Shown: positions 1-6,781 of the stretch, piece by piece | Layout of the letters: each line of letters opens with the position of its first letter | How positions within the stretch are numbered: position 1 is the stretch's first letter | Program-made: the position numbers and the translations under genes | The notes under the pieces: model-generated | Database searches by the model: none | The model's input: only the letters and a program-made list of their open reading frames with translations | What the model was told of the DNA's origin: nothing | DNA from: Myxococcales bacterium | GTDB taxonomy: Bacteria; Myxococcota; Polyangia; Nannocystales; Nannocystaceae | Assembly: GCA_016793465.1 (NCBI GenBank) | Contig: JAEUJW010000051.1 | Location: 1-28,695 of the forward strand | Length of the DNA stretch: 28,695 nucleotides | Reading direction: 5' to 3'

Positions 1-44
1 GAGCACGTGCCCCGGAGTACCGCCGTCCGCGAGGGACCCACAGC
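1..44 (-). repeat. Conserved intergenic block, left copy
   Basis: Read on the minus strand this block lies downstream of the membrane protein gene that ends at 307. Its complement matches 28492-28537 in three identical runs of 11, 9 and 14 bases, 34 bases in all, separated by short non-matching spacers of 7 versus 10 and 3 versus 2 bases. It includes the palindrome GCACGTGC. Both copies sit 3' of a gene, in the same orientation relative to that gene, and both follow GC-rich tandem repeats. The match is seen directly. A role as terminator, insulator or RNA element is only a guess. The block may continue beyond the left edge of the window. Confidence 0.75.
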
Positions 45-90
45 CCGCTGGCCCCTCGGCGAGTCGCCGACACCGCCGCTCGCCCCGCGC

Positions 91-277
91 CCCCCGTCCA
101 CGCCGAGACGAGCCGCCCAAACGCCCGAGCCCCGCGTCCCCGTCCGTGCCGAGACGAGCCGCCCAAACGCCCGAGCCCCGCGTCCCCCGTCCACGCCGAG
201 ACGAGCCGCCCAAACGCCCGAGCCCCGCGTTTCCCGCCCGCGCCGAGACGAGTCGACTGCCACGAGCTCCCCGCGCT
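91..277. repeat. 46-47 bp tandem repeats in 3' flank
   Basis: Three near-identical units begin at about 102, 148 and 195, and a decaying fourth at 242, giving a period of 46-47 bases. Each unit holds GCCGAGACGAGCCGCCCAAA followed by a CCGAGCCCCGCGT segment. That 13-mer, inverted, also occurs at 28448-28460 beside the right-hand repeats. Units are contiguous with no unique spacers, so this is not CRISPR. Positions 1-306 hold no convincing gene: the frames across it are proline/arginine-rich products of the repeats and GC content. Confidence 0.85.
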
Positions 278-306
278 CCGGTCCGCGCGACGAGACGCCC
301 CGGGCG

Positions 307-1845
307 TCAGGGGGACAGCTGCTGGGAGCTGCCCGGGGGCTCCCAGACCTTCTCGATGTAGGCGAGGTTGGCCGGTCCGCGCGGGTGCGGGGGGATGCGG
401 GACGTCGCGGCGACCATGGCGACGCCGATCACGGCGCCGAGGCCGACGGCGACGCGCTGGGCGCGGGTCGCCAGGCGGGCGAGCAGCCACAGGAGCGCGA
501 GCGTGGCGCCGATCACGGCCGCGTGGGCGGCGCCCGGGAAGGCGACGTAGGGCTCGCGGCTGCGCCACAGCGGGAGCAGCACCTCGGACACCGGCTGGTG
601 CACGTTCGTCAGGTCGAAGTGCGGCCAGAGGTTGGCGGCGAGGCCGTTGAGGAGCGACGACCACACGAGCAGGGCGGTGAACAGCAGGGTGCGCCAGGCG
701 GCGCGGCCGGGGCCGACGAGCCAGCGCAGCGCGTGCCACCAGCCGAGCGCGAGGGCCGGCAGGGCGGCCGCGAGGTAGCGCGGGCCGACGCGCCAGCCGC
801 CCTCGAAGTTGAGCGAGACGCACACCAGCGTCATGGTCGCGAACACGCCGAGGCCGACGCGCGCGTGGCTGCGGGCGCGTGAGTCTGGCCCGAAGGACAG
901 GTCGACGAGGCCGGCGACGCCGACCACGGTGAGCGGGGCCCACCACAGCAGGCCGGCCTCGCTGCCGAGGAGGTGGGTGTGGATCGCCTGCCAGGTGGGG
1001 GCGACCAGGCCGAGCAGGCCCTGGCCGTGCTTCGCGGCGAAGCCGGCGTCGACGACGAGGTGGTAACCGGTGCGCAGCGGGCTGCCGTAGCAGGCCGCGT
1101 GGTACCAGCCGAGCAGGGCGATCGGGCCGAGGGCGGCCAGGCCGGCGGCCAGGCCGGCGCGCCGGCGCGTACGCGCGTGGGCCAGCACGAACGCCGCGAG
1201 GGGCAGGCCGGCGAACGCGGCGCTGTACTCGACCGTCACGCTGCAGGCCGCGAGCGCGCCGCCGAGCGCGGCCCGGCGGGGGCTGTCGTCGCGTACGCCG
1301 TCGATCACCAGAGTCGCGCCGATCCACAGGGTGCAGGCGGCGAGCGCGTGGCCGTAGAGCAGGTGGGCGTAGGCGGCGAGCGGGGTGGCGAGCGCGAGGG
1401 CGGCGAGCGCGAGGGTGCCGCCCGCGTCGGTGAGCAGGCGACGGCGGAGGAACCAGGCCAGCAGCAGCAGCGGGGTCACGCCGGCGAGCAGGCGCGCGAA
1501 CCACGTGGCGCGGCGCAGCGTGACCGCGTCCTGGCCGACGCCGGCGAGCACGTAGCCGGCGGCGGCCACGAGCGTGGTGGCCGGGGGCTTGTTGGGGTAG
1601 AGCGCGCCGGTCCGCGGGTCGCGCGAGACGTCGGGGCCGGGGTCGAGGCCGCGGCGGACCGGGCCGTCGATGGCCCAGGTGGCGTGCTCGACGAGCGCGG
1701 CGGCCTGCAGCAGGCGCGGGCGCTCGTTGGCGTTGCGGGTCCGCTCGGCGTAGGGGAACGCGACCAGCAGCGCCGCCGCGAGCGCCGCCGTCAGCCACCG
1801 AGCTTCCCGACCGTCCCCGTCCCGCTGCGGGCCCGGCGCGCGCAC
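307..1845 (-). CDS. Polytopic membrane protein, GT-C glycosyltransferase-like (ArnT/PMT type)
   Basis: The protein is 512 aa, with a basic N-terminus and roughly ten hydrophobic segments separated by short loops. After the first segment (about residues 17-31) there is a long exported-looking loop with NANER (38-42) and YPNKPP (83-88). In GT39/PMT-like GT-C enzymes an acidic residue after TM1 and a YxNK.P motif in the first periplasmic loop are typical of lipid-linked sugar transferases. From this I infer transfer of sugar from a polyprenyl donor to an envelope acceptor. The acceptor cannot be named. The GTG start at 1845 lies 4 bases after the pspA stop, so the two genes form an operon. The family could also be an uncharacterised relative without catalysis. 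Confidence 0.65.
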   Translation of the reverse strand: MRAPGPQRDGDGREARWLTAALAAALLVAFPYAERTRNANERPRLLQAAALVEHATWAIDGPVRRGLDPGPDVSRDPRTGALYPNKPPATTLVAAAGYVLAGVGQDAVTLRRATWFARLLAGVTPLLLLAWFLRRRLLTDAGGTLALAALALATPLAAYAHLLYGHALAACTLWIGATLVIDGVRDDSPRRAALGGALAACSVTVEYSAAFAGLPLAAFVLAHARTRRRAGLAAGLAALGPIALLGWYHAACYGSPLRTGYHLVVDAGFAAKHGQGLLGLVAPTWQAIHTHLLGSEAGLLWWAPLTVVGVAGLVDLSFGPDSRARSHARVGLGVFATMTLVCVSLNFEGGWRVGPRYLAAALPALALGWWHALRWLVGPGRAAWRTLLFTALLVWSSLLNGLAANLWPHFDLTNVHQPVSEVLLPLWRSREPYVAFPGAAHAAVIGATLALLWLLARLATRAQRVAVGLGAVIGVAMVAATSRIPPHPRGPANLAYIEKVWEPPGSSQQLSP

Positions 1846-1849
1846 CGGG

Positions 1850-2551
1850 CTACTTCTTGCCCTCTTCGAGCGCCTTGGCCCGCATCTTCGACTTCAGCGC
1901 CTCGAGCGCGTCGTCGACCTCGGACTTGCCGGACAGCTGCGAGAGCTTGGCGTCGATCGCGGCCTCCTGGACGGCGCCGTCGGCGTCCTCGGCCGCGACC
2001 TCGTTCATCGCCTCGAGCCTGGCGATCTTGGCCTCGATCTCGTCCATGCGGCCGCCGGCGCCGCCGTCGTTCGGCATGTTGGTGGCGCCGCCGCTCGACT
2101 TGACCGCCCGCGCCTGGGCCATCAGCGAGCCGCGGCGCAGGTTGAGCGCCTTCAGCTTGGCCTTGGAGGCGTTGATGCCGGCGCGCAGGTCCTCGACGAG
2201 CTTGCGCTGGAGCACCACCGACTCATCGGTGGCCGCGACCTCGGCCGAGATCTCTGCCTTGCGCTGGAGGGCCGCGCGGGCGAGCGTGTCGTCGCCGAGG
2301 TTGATGGCCTGCTCGGCCCGCGCCTGCCAGGCGGCGTCGTCCTTGCGCAGCTGCTCGAGCTTCTTCTCCATCATCTTCTGGTCGACGATGGCCTGCTTCA
2401 GGTCGAGCTCGGACTTTTTAATCTGGTCGGCCAGGTCGTCGAGCATCAGCGCGATCTCCTGGCCGGGGTCCGAGACGGCCTCGACCGCGTCGTTGAGCGT
2501 GCTCGAGATGGCCTGTTTGAGTCGCCCGAAGAGCCCCGGTTTGTTCGTCAT
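1850..2551 (-). CDS. pspA: PspA/IM30 family membrane-associated stress protein
   Basis: The protein is 233 aa from the ATG at 2551, close to the family's usual ~220-230. The N-terminus (MTNKPGLFGRLKQAISSTLN) is the amphipathic helix expected of PspA/IM30. It is followed by the conserved DPGQEIALMLDDL stretch and long charged coiled-coil helices up to about residue 150. A Gly/Asn-rich break (about 165-180) precedes a final helical hairpin. Family members assemble into ESCRT-III-like rings on the inner membrane and protect it during envelope stress. An open frame continues upstream of 2551, but it is low-complexity and overlaps the divergent holB gene, so I reject that longer start. No pspBC or pspF partners are visible. 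The downstream partner is the GT-C-like membrane protein. Confidence 0.92.
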   Translation of the reverse strand: MTNKPGLFGRLKQAISSTLNDAVEAVSDPGQEIALMLDDLADQIKKSELDLKQAIVDQKMMEKKLEQLRKDDAAWQARAEQAINLGDDTLARAALQRKAEISAEVAATDESVVLQRKLVEDLRAGINASKAKLKALNLRRGSLMAQARAVKSSGGATNMPNDGGAGGRMDEIEAKIARLEAMNEVAAEDADGAVQEAAIDAKLSQLSGKSEVDDALEALKSKMRAKALEEGKK

Positions 2552-2589
2552 GGCTGGGGCCGCAGCATACACCAGGCGCGCGGGCGTGG

Positions 2590-2619
2590 TTGCCCCGCGC
2601 CCGCGCTCGCGCGTACAGT
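2590..2619 (+). promoter_or_regulatory. Putative sigma70 promoter of holB, possibly leaderless transcript
   Basis: TTGCCC at 2590-2595 and TACAGT at 2614-2619 each match four of six consensus bases, with an 18 base spacer. A start about 7 bases after the -10 would fall on or next to the GTG at 2627, predicting a leaderless or near-leaderless mRNA. No Shine-Dalgarno is visible before that GTG. The intergenic space shared with divergent pspA is only 75 bases. On the minus strand TATGCT (2569-2564) is a possible pspA -10, without a good -35. Confidence 0.4.
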
Positions 2620-2626
2620 CCACGGC

Positions 2627-3778
2627 GTGACCGACCCCGAGCGCCCCGGCGGCCCCGGCGGCCCACCTGCGGCCTTCCCCGGCGTGCGCGGCCACCACGA
2701 GGCCACCGCCGCGCTGATGCGGGCCCTCGACCGCCGCCAGATCCACCACGCGCTGGTGCTGGTCGGCCCGCGCGGCGTCGGCAAGGCGACGTTCGCCCGC
2801 GGCTTCGCCTGCGCCCTGCTGTGTCCGCAGGCGCCGGGCCGCGGCTGCGGCGTGTGCCCGACCTGCCGGCGCGTGCTGCTCGGCAACCACCCCGACGTCG
2901 ACTGGCTGGTGCCCGACGGCAAGGCCGGCCAGATCTCCGTCGACGCCGCGCGCGCGTGCCACGTGCGCCAGGCCCACGCGCCCTACGAGGCCGACGCGCA
3001 CGTGATCGTGGTCGACCCGGCCGACGCGCTCGGCGAGGGCGCCGGCAATGCATTATTGAAGACGATCGAGGAGCCGCGGCCGGGCATCCACTTCCTGCTG
3101 CTGACGACCAACCTGCAGGGCATGCTGCCGACGATCCTCAGCCGCTCGCTGCCGATCCGCCTGGGCCGCCTCGACGACGCCGACGTGCAGGCGATCCTGC
3201 ACGCGCGGATCCCAGATCTGCCGCCCGACCGCCGCGACATGGCGGTGCTGCTGGCCGAGGGCAGCGCGGGCGTGGCGGTCGAGCTGGCGGCCGACCCGAG
3301 CCTCGCCAAGATCATCGATCTGCTGCGGCAGGCGCTCATCGCGGTCGGCGAGGGGCCGCGCGTGATCTTCGGCGGCGACAACAACCCGCTGTGGACGGCG
3401 TGGACGGCGGCCATCTCGGTCGAGGTGCCGGCCGAGCCCGAGCCCGGGGCGAGCGAGCCGGATCCGACCGTGGTGGTCGAGAAGGCGGGCAAGGGCGCGG
3501 GCAAGGCCAAGAAGGCCGAGACGACGGGCAAGTCGAAGGACGGGCCGGCGCTGCAGCGCGGGGCGGTGCGGCGGCTGACCGAGCTGTGGACGCTGCACCT
3601 GCGCGAGCAGATCCGCGGGCGCGCGGGGCTGCCGGGGCTGCCGCCGGCGAGCGGCGACGCGGCCCGGCACGTGCACACGATCGCGGCGCTGCAGCAGCTC
3701 GAGGCCCGCGTCGAGCGCATGGGCAACGTGCGCCTCACGCTCGAGCAGACGCTGCTCGGGCTGGCGAGCGCGCGCTGA
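2627..3778 (+). CDS. holB: DNA polymerase III delta' subunit (clamp loader)
   Basis: The protein is 383 aa. It has an AAA+ fold with Walker A GPRGVGKA at 47-54. A zinc-binding cluster follows, with Cys66, Cys74, Cys77 and Cys80. Next come the conserved NALLKTIEEP segment and LTTNLQGMLPTILSR. The last of these corresponds to the sensor/SRC motif, here SRS, as fits a non-catalytic clamp-loader subunit. Delta' works with delta and the DnaX ring to load the beta clamp. It is longer than the ~330 aa of E. coli HolB because of a Lys/Ala/Gly-rich insert at about 285-305, probably a flexible linker. The start is the GTG at 2627. The 3' end is partly duplicated just downstream. Confidence 0.93.
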   Translation: MTDPERPGGPGGPPAAFPGVRGHHEATAALMRALDRRQIHHALVLVGPRGVGKATFARGFACALLCPQAPGRGCGVCPTCRRVLLGNHPDVDWLVPDGKAGQISVDAARACHVRQAHAPYEADAHVIVVDPADALGEGAGNALLKTIEEPRPGIHFLLLTTNLQGMLPTILSRSLPIRLGRLDDADVQAILHARIPDLPPDRRDMAVLLAEGSAGVAVELAADPSLAKIIDLLRQALIAVGEGPRVIFGGDNNPLWTAWTAAISVEVPAEPEPGASEPDPTVVVEKAGKGAGKAKKAETTGKSKDGPALQRGAVRRLTELWTLHLREQIRGRAGLPGLPPASGDAARHVHTIAALQQLEARVERMGNVRLTLEQTLLGLASAR

Positions 3779-3918
3779 GCTCGATCTGCGAGGCGCGCGA
3801 GCGCGGCGGCGACGGCCTGCTCGCGCGTGGGCGACGTGGGCCTGACGCTGCTCGGGCTGGCGAGCGCGCGCTGAGGGATCAGTCGGCGAGGCGCGCGAGC
3901 ACGGCGGGCACGTCGCGC
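3716..3918. repeat. ~100 bp tandem duplication across the holB/HAD convergent junction
   Basis: A 32-base stretch at 3748-3779, containing the holB stop codon, is repeated exactly at 3844-3875. Similarity extends upstream (from 3716 against from 3824) and downstream (GCGAGGCGCGCGAGC at 3788 and again at 3886). The order is holB tail, HAD-tail-like remnant, second holB tail, true HAD tail. One unit of about 96-108 bp covering both gene ends has therefore been duplicated and has since drifted. The intervening 3779-3878 contains no further gene. Confidence 0.85.
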
Positions 3919-4316
3919 TCGCTGAGGCCGGTGTACTTGTCGGTCCGCACCAGAGCGCCGGGCAGGGCGTCCATGCGAAAGAAGTCGTCGATGACGACGA
4001 ACCGCGCCGGCGGGGCGGGCTGGGCGGCGAGCCAGGCCATGACCTCGCGCTGGCGGTCGCGGGCGTCGAGGTCGGGCGTGCGGTCGATCAGGCGGGCGGT
4101 GCAGCCGGCCGCGCGGAAGGCCGCGACGAGCTGGTCCCACGGCGTGCCGAGGCGCCACGTGGACGACACCACGACGACCGCGCCGGTGGCCGCGACGATG
4201 CGGTTTAGCAGCTCGACCGGGCCCGGCTCGAGGAACGACGCCAGCCCGCGCGCCTGGTCGGGGCGCGAGTCGATGCCGTTCATCACTCCGTCGATGTCGA
4301 GGAAGATGACCTTCAC
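3879..4316 (-). CDS. Small HAD-superfamily hydrolase (HAD_SAK_2-like)
   Basis: The protein is 145 aa. Motif I is FLDIDGVMN near the N-terminus, with two catalytic aspartates (DxD). Motif II is VVVSSTWR at about 46-53. A late acidic motif FVVIDDF lies near residue 107 and is followed by a TDKYTGL segment. The layout matches the small HAD domain described alongside Swiss-army-knife RNA repair proteins, which is predicted to act as a phosphatase on nucleic acid ends or small phosphates. The substrate here is unknown. The GTG start at 4316 overlaps the TGA of the upstream Cys-rich gene by 4 bases (GTGA), implying translational coupling with a secreted protein, an unexpected partner. A longer upstream frame is rejected because it is antisense-like repetitive sequence. 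Confidence 0.82.
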   Translation of the reverse strand: MKVIFLDIDGVMNGIDSRPDQARGLASFLEPGPVELLNRIVAATGAVVVVSSTWRLGTPWDQLVAAFRAAGCTARLIDRTPDLDARDRQREVMAWLAAQPAPPARFVVIDDFFRMDALPGALVRTDKYTGLSERDVPAVLARLAD

Positions 4317-5161
4317 CGCCGGCGCCGCCGGGTCGCCGCGATCACGCCGAGGCCGAGCAGGCCGGCGAGCGCGGGCGCCTCGTCGTTGGCGGCGGTGCAC
4401 GAGCAGGCCACCGAGCCCTCGGCCATGCAGGTGTTGCCCTCGCAGCTGGCGCTGCCCTCGACCATGATGTTGAGGTAGGACTTCAGGGCGGCGATGCAGT
4501 CGTCGAGGTTGTCGGAGTTGACGAACTGGCCGTCGCAGAACATCGCGCCCTCGGGGCGCGAGCACTGGGCCTCGCAGCCGCCCTGCAGCTCGGCCTCGCA
4601 GTCGACGAACCCGTCGGCCTGGCACTCGATCTGGCAGTCGACGTTGGCCTCGGCCTCGCAGTGGCCGGAGCACGAGGCCTCGCACTTGGCGGAGCAGTCG
4701 GCCGACGGCGGGGTGCCGCTGCACTGGGCGTTGCAGGTGCCGGAGCAGGTCGCCTTGCACGAGGCCTCGCACTCGGCGGAGTTGCTGTCGGCGGAGCAGC
4801 GGCCCGAGCAGTCGGCCGCGCACTCGCCCTGGCAGTCGGCCTCGCAGTTGAAGCTGCCGGGGTCGACGTCGCAGCGGCCGGTGCAGTCGGCCGAGCAGTC
4901 GGCCTGACAGTCGACGCTGGCGCTGGCGTTACACTGGCCGTCGCACTCGGCCTTCAGCTGGGCGGCGCACGAGGCCTGGAAGCTGACGGGCTCGCACATG
5001 GCCGTGCAGCCGCCCTCGACGTAGAGCTCGCACTGTGCCTCGCCGGCCACGAACACGTTGCCGCAGGCCGACAGGCTGGCGGCGGCCTGGGCCTCGCCGG
5101 TGCTGAAGAAGGGGACGGCGAGCGCGAGGGCGCCGAGGATGAATTGCATCGAACGAGACAT
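4313..5161 (-). CDS. Secreted Cys-rich repeat protein with MYXO-CTERM-like tail
   Basis: The protein is 282 aa. A signal peptide (basic start, hydrophobic FILGALALAVPFF) is followed by a domain with about 36 cysteines by my count. Between about residues 80 and 190 the cysteines fall mostly every fourth residue (C-x3-C ladders such as CEADCQGECAADC). The C-terminus has ACSC, then a hydrophobic stretch (ALAGLLGLGVIAA) and TRRRRR. This is the layout of MYXO-CTERM surface-anchoring signals, which are processed after a Cys. ATG 5161 is chosen because GGAG lies 8 bases upstream (5170-5173) and the signal peptide begins there. Function is unknown; I infer a disulfide-rich surface protein. It overlaps the HAD gene start. 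Confidence 0.8.
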   Translation of the reverse strand: MSRSMQFILGALALAVPFFSTGEAQAAASLSACGNVFVAGEAQCELYVEGGCTAMCEPVSFQASCAAQLKAECDGQCNASASVDCQADCSADCTGRCDVDPGSFNCEADCQGECAADCSGRCSADSNSAECEASCKATCSGTCNAQCSGTPPSADCSAKCEASCSGHCEAEANVDCQIECQADGFVDCEAELQGGCEAQCSRPEGAMFCDGQFVNSDNLDDCIAALKSYLNIMVEGSASCEGNTCMAEGSVACSCTAANDEAPALAGLLGLGVIAATRRRRR

Positions 5162-5278
5162 GTCTGTGACTCCGGGGAGGTTGGGAGTGTAGTGAGGCGG
5201 GCCGGAACGGACGGCGCAACTCGTGCGATCCGCCGAACTTGCGCGCACGGCCGCAGACGCGGCGAGAGGGCCCCGGCT

Positions 5279-5962
5279 TCAGCGGGCCGGCGCTTGCGGA
5301 CTGGCGGGCTGCGCGGGGCGCGGGGGCGGCTCGAGCTGGGCCGACTTCAGCAGGCCGCGGCCGACGAGGTACTGCTCGCTGCTGGTCGCCCGGGTGTCCC
5401 TGGCGTGAAACGGCCGGGCCTCCTGGAACGCGGACTTCCACTGGCGCAGCAGCTCGCCGAAGCCGCCGCCCTGGAACACCTTGGCGACCAGGTGGCCGCC
5501 GGGGCGCAGCGCCTGGCGGGCGATCTCGAGGGCCCGGGCGCACAGCTCCTCGCTGCGGTACTTGTCGCTGACGCGGTCGCCGGTGGTGTGCGGGGCCATG
5601 TCCGACAGCACGACGTCGATGCGGTCGCCGAGCTCCGCGGGGGTCCAGGTGAACACGTCGGCGACCTCGTGGCGCACGTACGCTGGGAAGGCGACGGTGA
5701 CCGGGCGCAGGTCGACGCCGTAGACGAAGCCGGTGTCGCCGACCTTGGTGACGGCGTACTGCATCCACGAGCCGGGCCAGCACCCGAGGTCGAGGACCCG
5801 ACCGCCCGCCTTCAGGAGGTGGAAGCGCTGGTCGATCTCCTCGAGCTTAAAAATGGCCCGCGCCGCGAAGTTCTCACGCTTGGCCCGCTGGTAGGCGGGG
5901 TCGTGACGCGCGGCGCGGTCGTCGAGCTTGCGGCCCCCCGTGGTCGTCTTGCTGCGGGCCAT
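5279..5962 (-). CDS. rlmE: 23S rRNA (U2552-2'-O)-methyltransferase RlmE/FtsJ
   Basis: The protein is 227 aa. An SAM-binding Rossmann domain carries VLDLGCWPGSW at about 57-67. The K-D-K-E catalytic tetrad of RrmJ/FtsJ enzymes is intact as Lys39, Asp121 (LSDMAPHTTG), Lys161 (VAKVFQGG) and Glu196 (SSEQYLVGRG). These enzymes methylate the 2'-OH of U2552 in the 23S A-loop during late 50S assembly. The extra ~18 C-terminal residues are Pro/Ala-rich and probably disordered. It lies 49 bases after rplC on the same strand, which groups two 50S-related genes. No clear Shine-Dalgarno is seen. Confidence 0.95.
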   Translation of the reverse strand: MARSKTTTGGRKLDDRAARHDPAYQRAKRENFAARAIFKLEEIDQRFHLLKAGGRVLDLGCWPGSWMQYAVTKVGDTGFVYGVDLRPVTVAFPAYVRHEVADVFTWTPAELGDRIDVVLSDMAPHTTGDRVSDKYRSEELCARALEIARQALRPGGHLVAKVFQGGGFGELLRQWKSAFQEARPFHARDTRATSSEQYLVGRGLLKSAQLEPPPRPAQPASPQAPAR

Positions 5963-5984
5963 GCGGGGGGCGGGGTGAAGATGA

Positions 5985-6006
5985 CCTTCGGGACAGGTCC
6001 CGAAGG
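5985..6006 (-). terminator. Hairpin between rplC and rlmE
   Basis: This is a perfect 9 bp inverted repeat (5985-5993 with 5998-6006) around a CAGG loop. It starts 5 bases past the rplC stop codon on the minus strand. There is no T-run after it, so it may be an attenuating or mRNA-stabilising 3' hairpin rather than a full intrinsic terminator. It would allow lower expression of rlmE than of rplC. Confidence 0.5.
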
Positions 6007-6011
6007 GCAGG

Positions 6012-6683
6012 TTACTCGGCGTTCTGACCGGCGCGGATGGCCGGCTTGATGGCGGCGCGGATGGTCACGTAGCCGTTCTTGCCGCCGGGCACCGGGCCCG
6101 CGACGAGCACGAGGCCGGCCTCGGCGTCGACCTTGGCGACCTTCAGGTTCTGGCAGGTGACGCGCTCGCTGCCCATGTGGCCGGTCATGCGCTTGCCGCG
6201 GTGGACGCGGCCGGGGGTCTTGCGGCAGCCGATCGAGCCGCCGTGGCGGAAGAACTCGTGCTGGCCGTGGCTGTTCTTCTCGCCCTCCATGTTGTGGCGC
6301 TTGATGACGCCCTGGTAGCCCTTGCCCTTGCTGATGCCGGACACGTCGACGAGGCTGCCCTCGGCGAACACGGCGGCGGTCACCGCGGCGCCGACCGGGA
6401 ACTCGCCGAGCTTGGCGGCGGGCACGCGGAACTCGCGGACCTCGTAGCGCGGGCTCACGTTGGCCTTCTTGAAGGCGCCGAGCTCCGGCTTGGTGGTGCG
6501 CGACTCCTTCTTCTCGGCGAAGCCGACCTGAAGGGCGCTGTAGCCGTCGCGCTCGACGGTGCGGTGGGCGGTGACGTTGTTGCCGGCGACTTGCAGCACG
6601 GTCACGGGGATCCGCGTGCCGTCCTCGGCGAAGATCTGGGTCATGCCAATCTTTTTGGCGATCATTCCGATTTGGAAATTCAT
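6012..6683 (-). CDS. rplC: 50S ribosomal protein L3, isolated from the S10 operon
   Basis: The protein is 223 aa, against ~209 in E. coli. The N-terminal IAKKIGMTQIFAEDG is the L3 hallmark. It is followed by DVSGISKGKGYQGVIKRHN and the loop segment GSIGCRKTPGRVHRGKRMTGHMG, which approaches the peptidyl transferase centre. The position methylated in E. coli L3 (Gln150, in GSIGQNQTPG) is not Gln here. ATG 6683 is chosen because a GGAAGGA Shine-Dalgarno lies just upstream and the family N-terminus begins there; the longer frame runs into tatD. L3 normally sits second in the S10 operon, but here its neighbours are tatD and rlmE. All core segments are intact, so it looks functional. It has its own promoter. 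Confidence 0.95.
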   Translation of the reverse strand: MNFQIGMIAKKIGMTQIFAEDGTRIPVTVLQVAGNNVTAHRTVERDGYSALQVGFAEKKESRTTKPELGAFKKANVSPRYEVREFRVPAAKLGEFPVGAAVTAAVFAEGSLVDVSGISKGKGYQGVIKRHNMEGEKNSHGQHEFFRHGGSIGCRKTPGRVHRGKRMTGHMGSERVTCQNLKVAKVDAEAGLVLVAGPVPGGKNGYVTIRAAIKPAIRAGQNAE

Positions 6684-6752
6684 GGTGCTTGTCCTTCCCC
6701 GGACGGCTTCCTTCACGTTGGCAGGCGAAGAGCGAGGTGCGCGGGGACGGGC

Positions 6753-6781
6753 CGTATAAAACGACGGGCCGGGGCTGTCAA
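6753..6781 (-). promoter_or_regulatory. Sigma70-type promoter of rplC
   Basis: On the minus strand a perfect -35 TTGACA (6781-6776) is followed after 17 bases by TATACG (6758-6753). The predicted start near 6746 leaves a leader of about 60 bases before the rplC ATG. The -35 overlaps the tatD stop codon, and the A/T-rich TTTTATA is conspicuous in this GC-rich window. This is the best-looking promoter I see here and suits a strongly expressed ribosomal protein gene. Confidence 0.8.

Noticed and set aside
91..277. Possible CRISPR array
   Set aside because: Repeat units are directly contiguous with a period of 46-47 and no unique spacers, and no cas genes are nearby.
2552..3001. Longer N-terminus for PspA starting at 3001
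   Set aside because: It would add 150 low-complexity residues antisense to holB. The conserved amphipathic N-terminus starts at 2551.
3053..4158. Minus-strand frames antisense to holB
   Set aside because: The composition is typical of a complement frame in GC-rich coding DNA and holB on the plus strand has all expected motifs.
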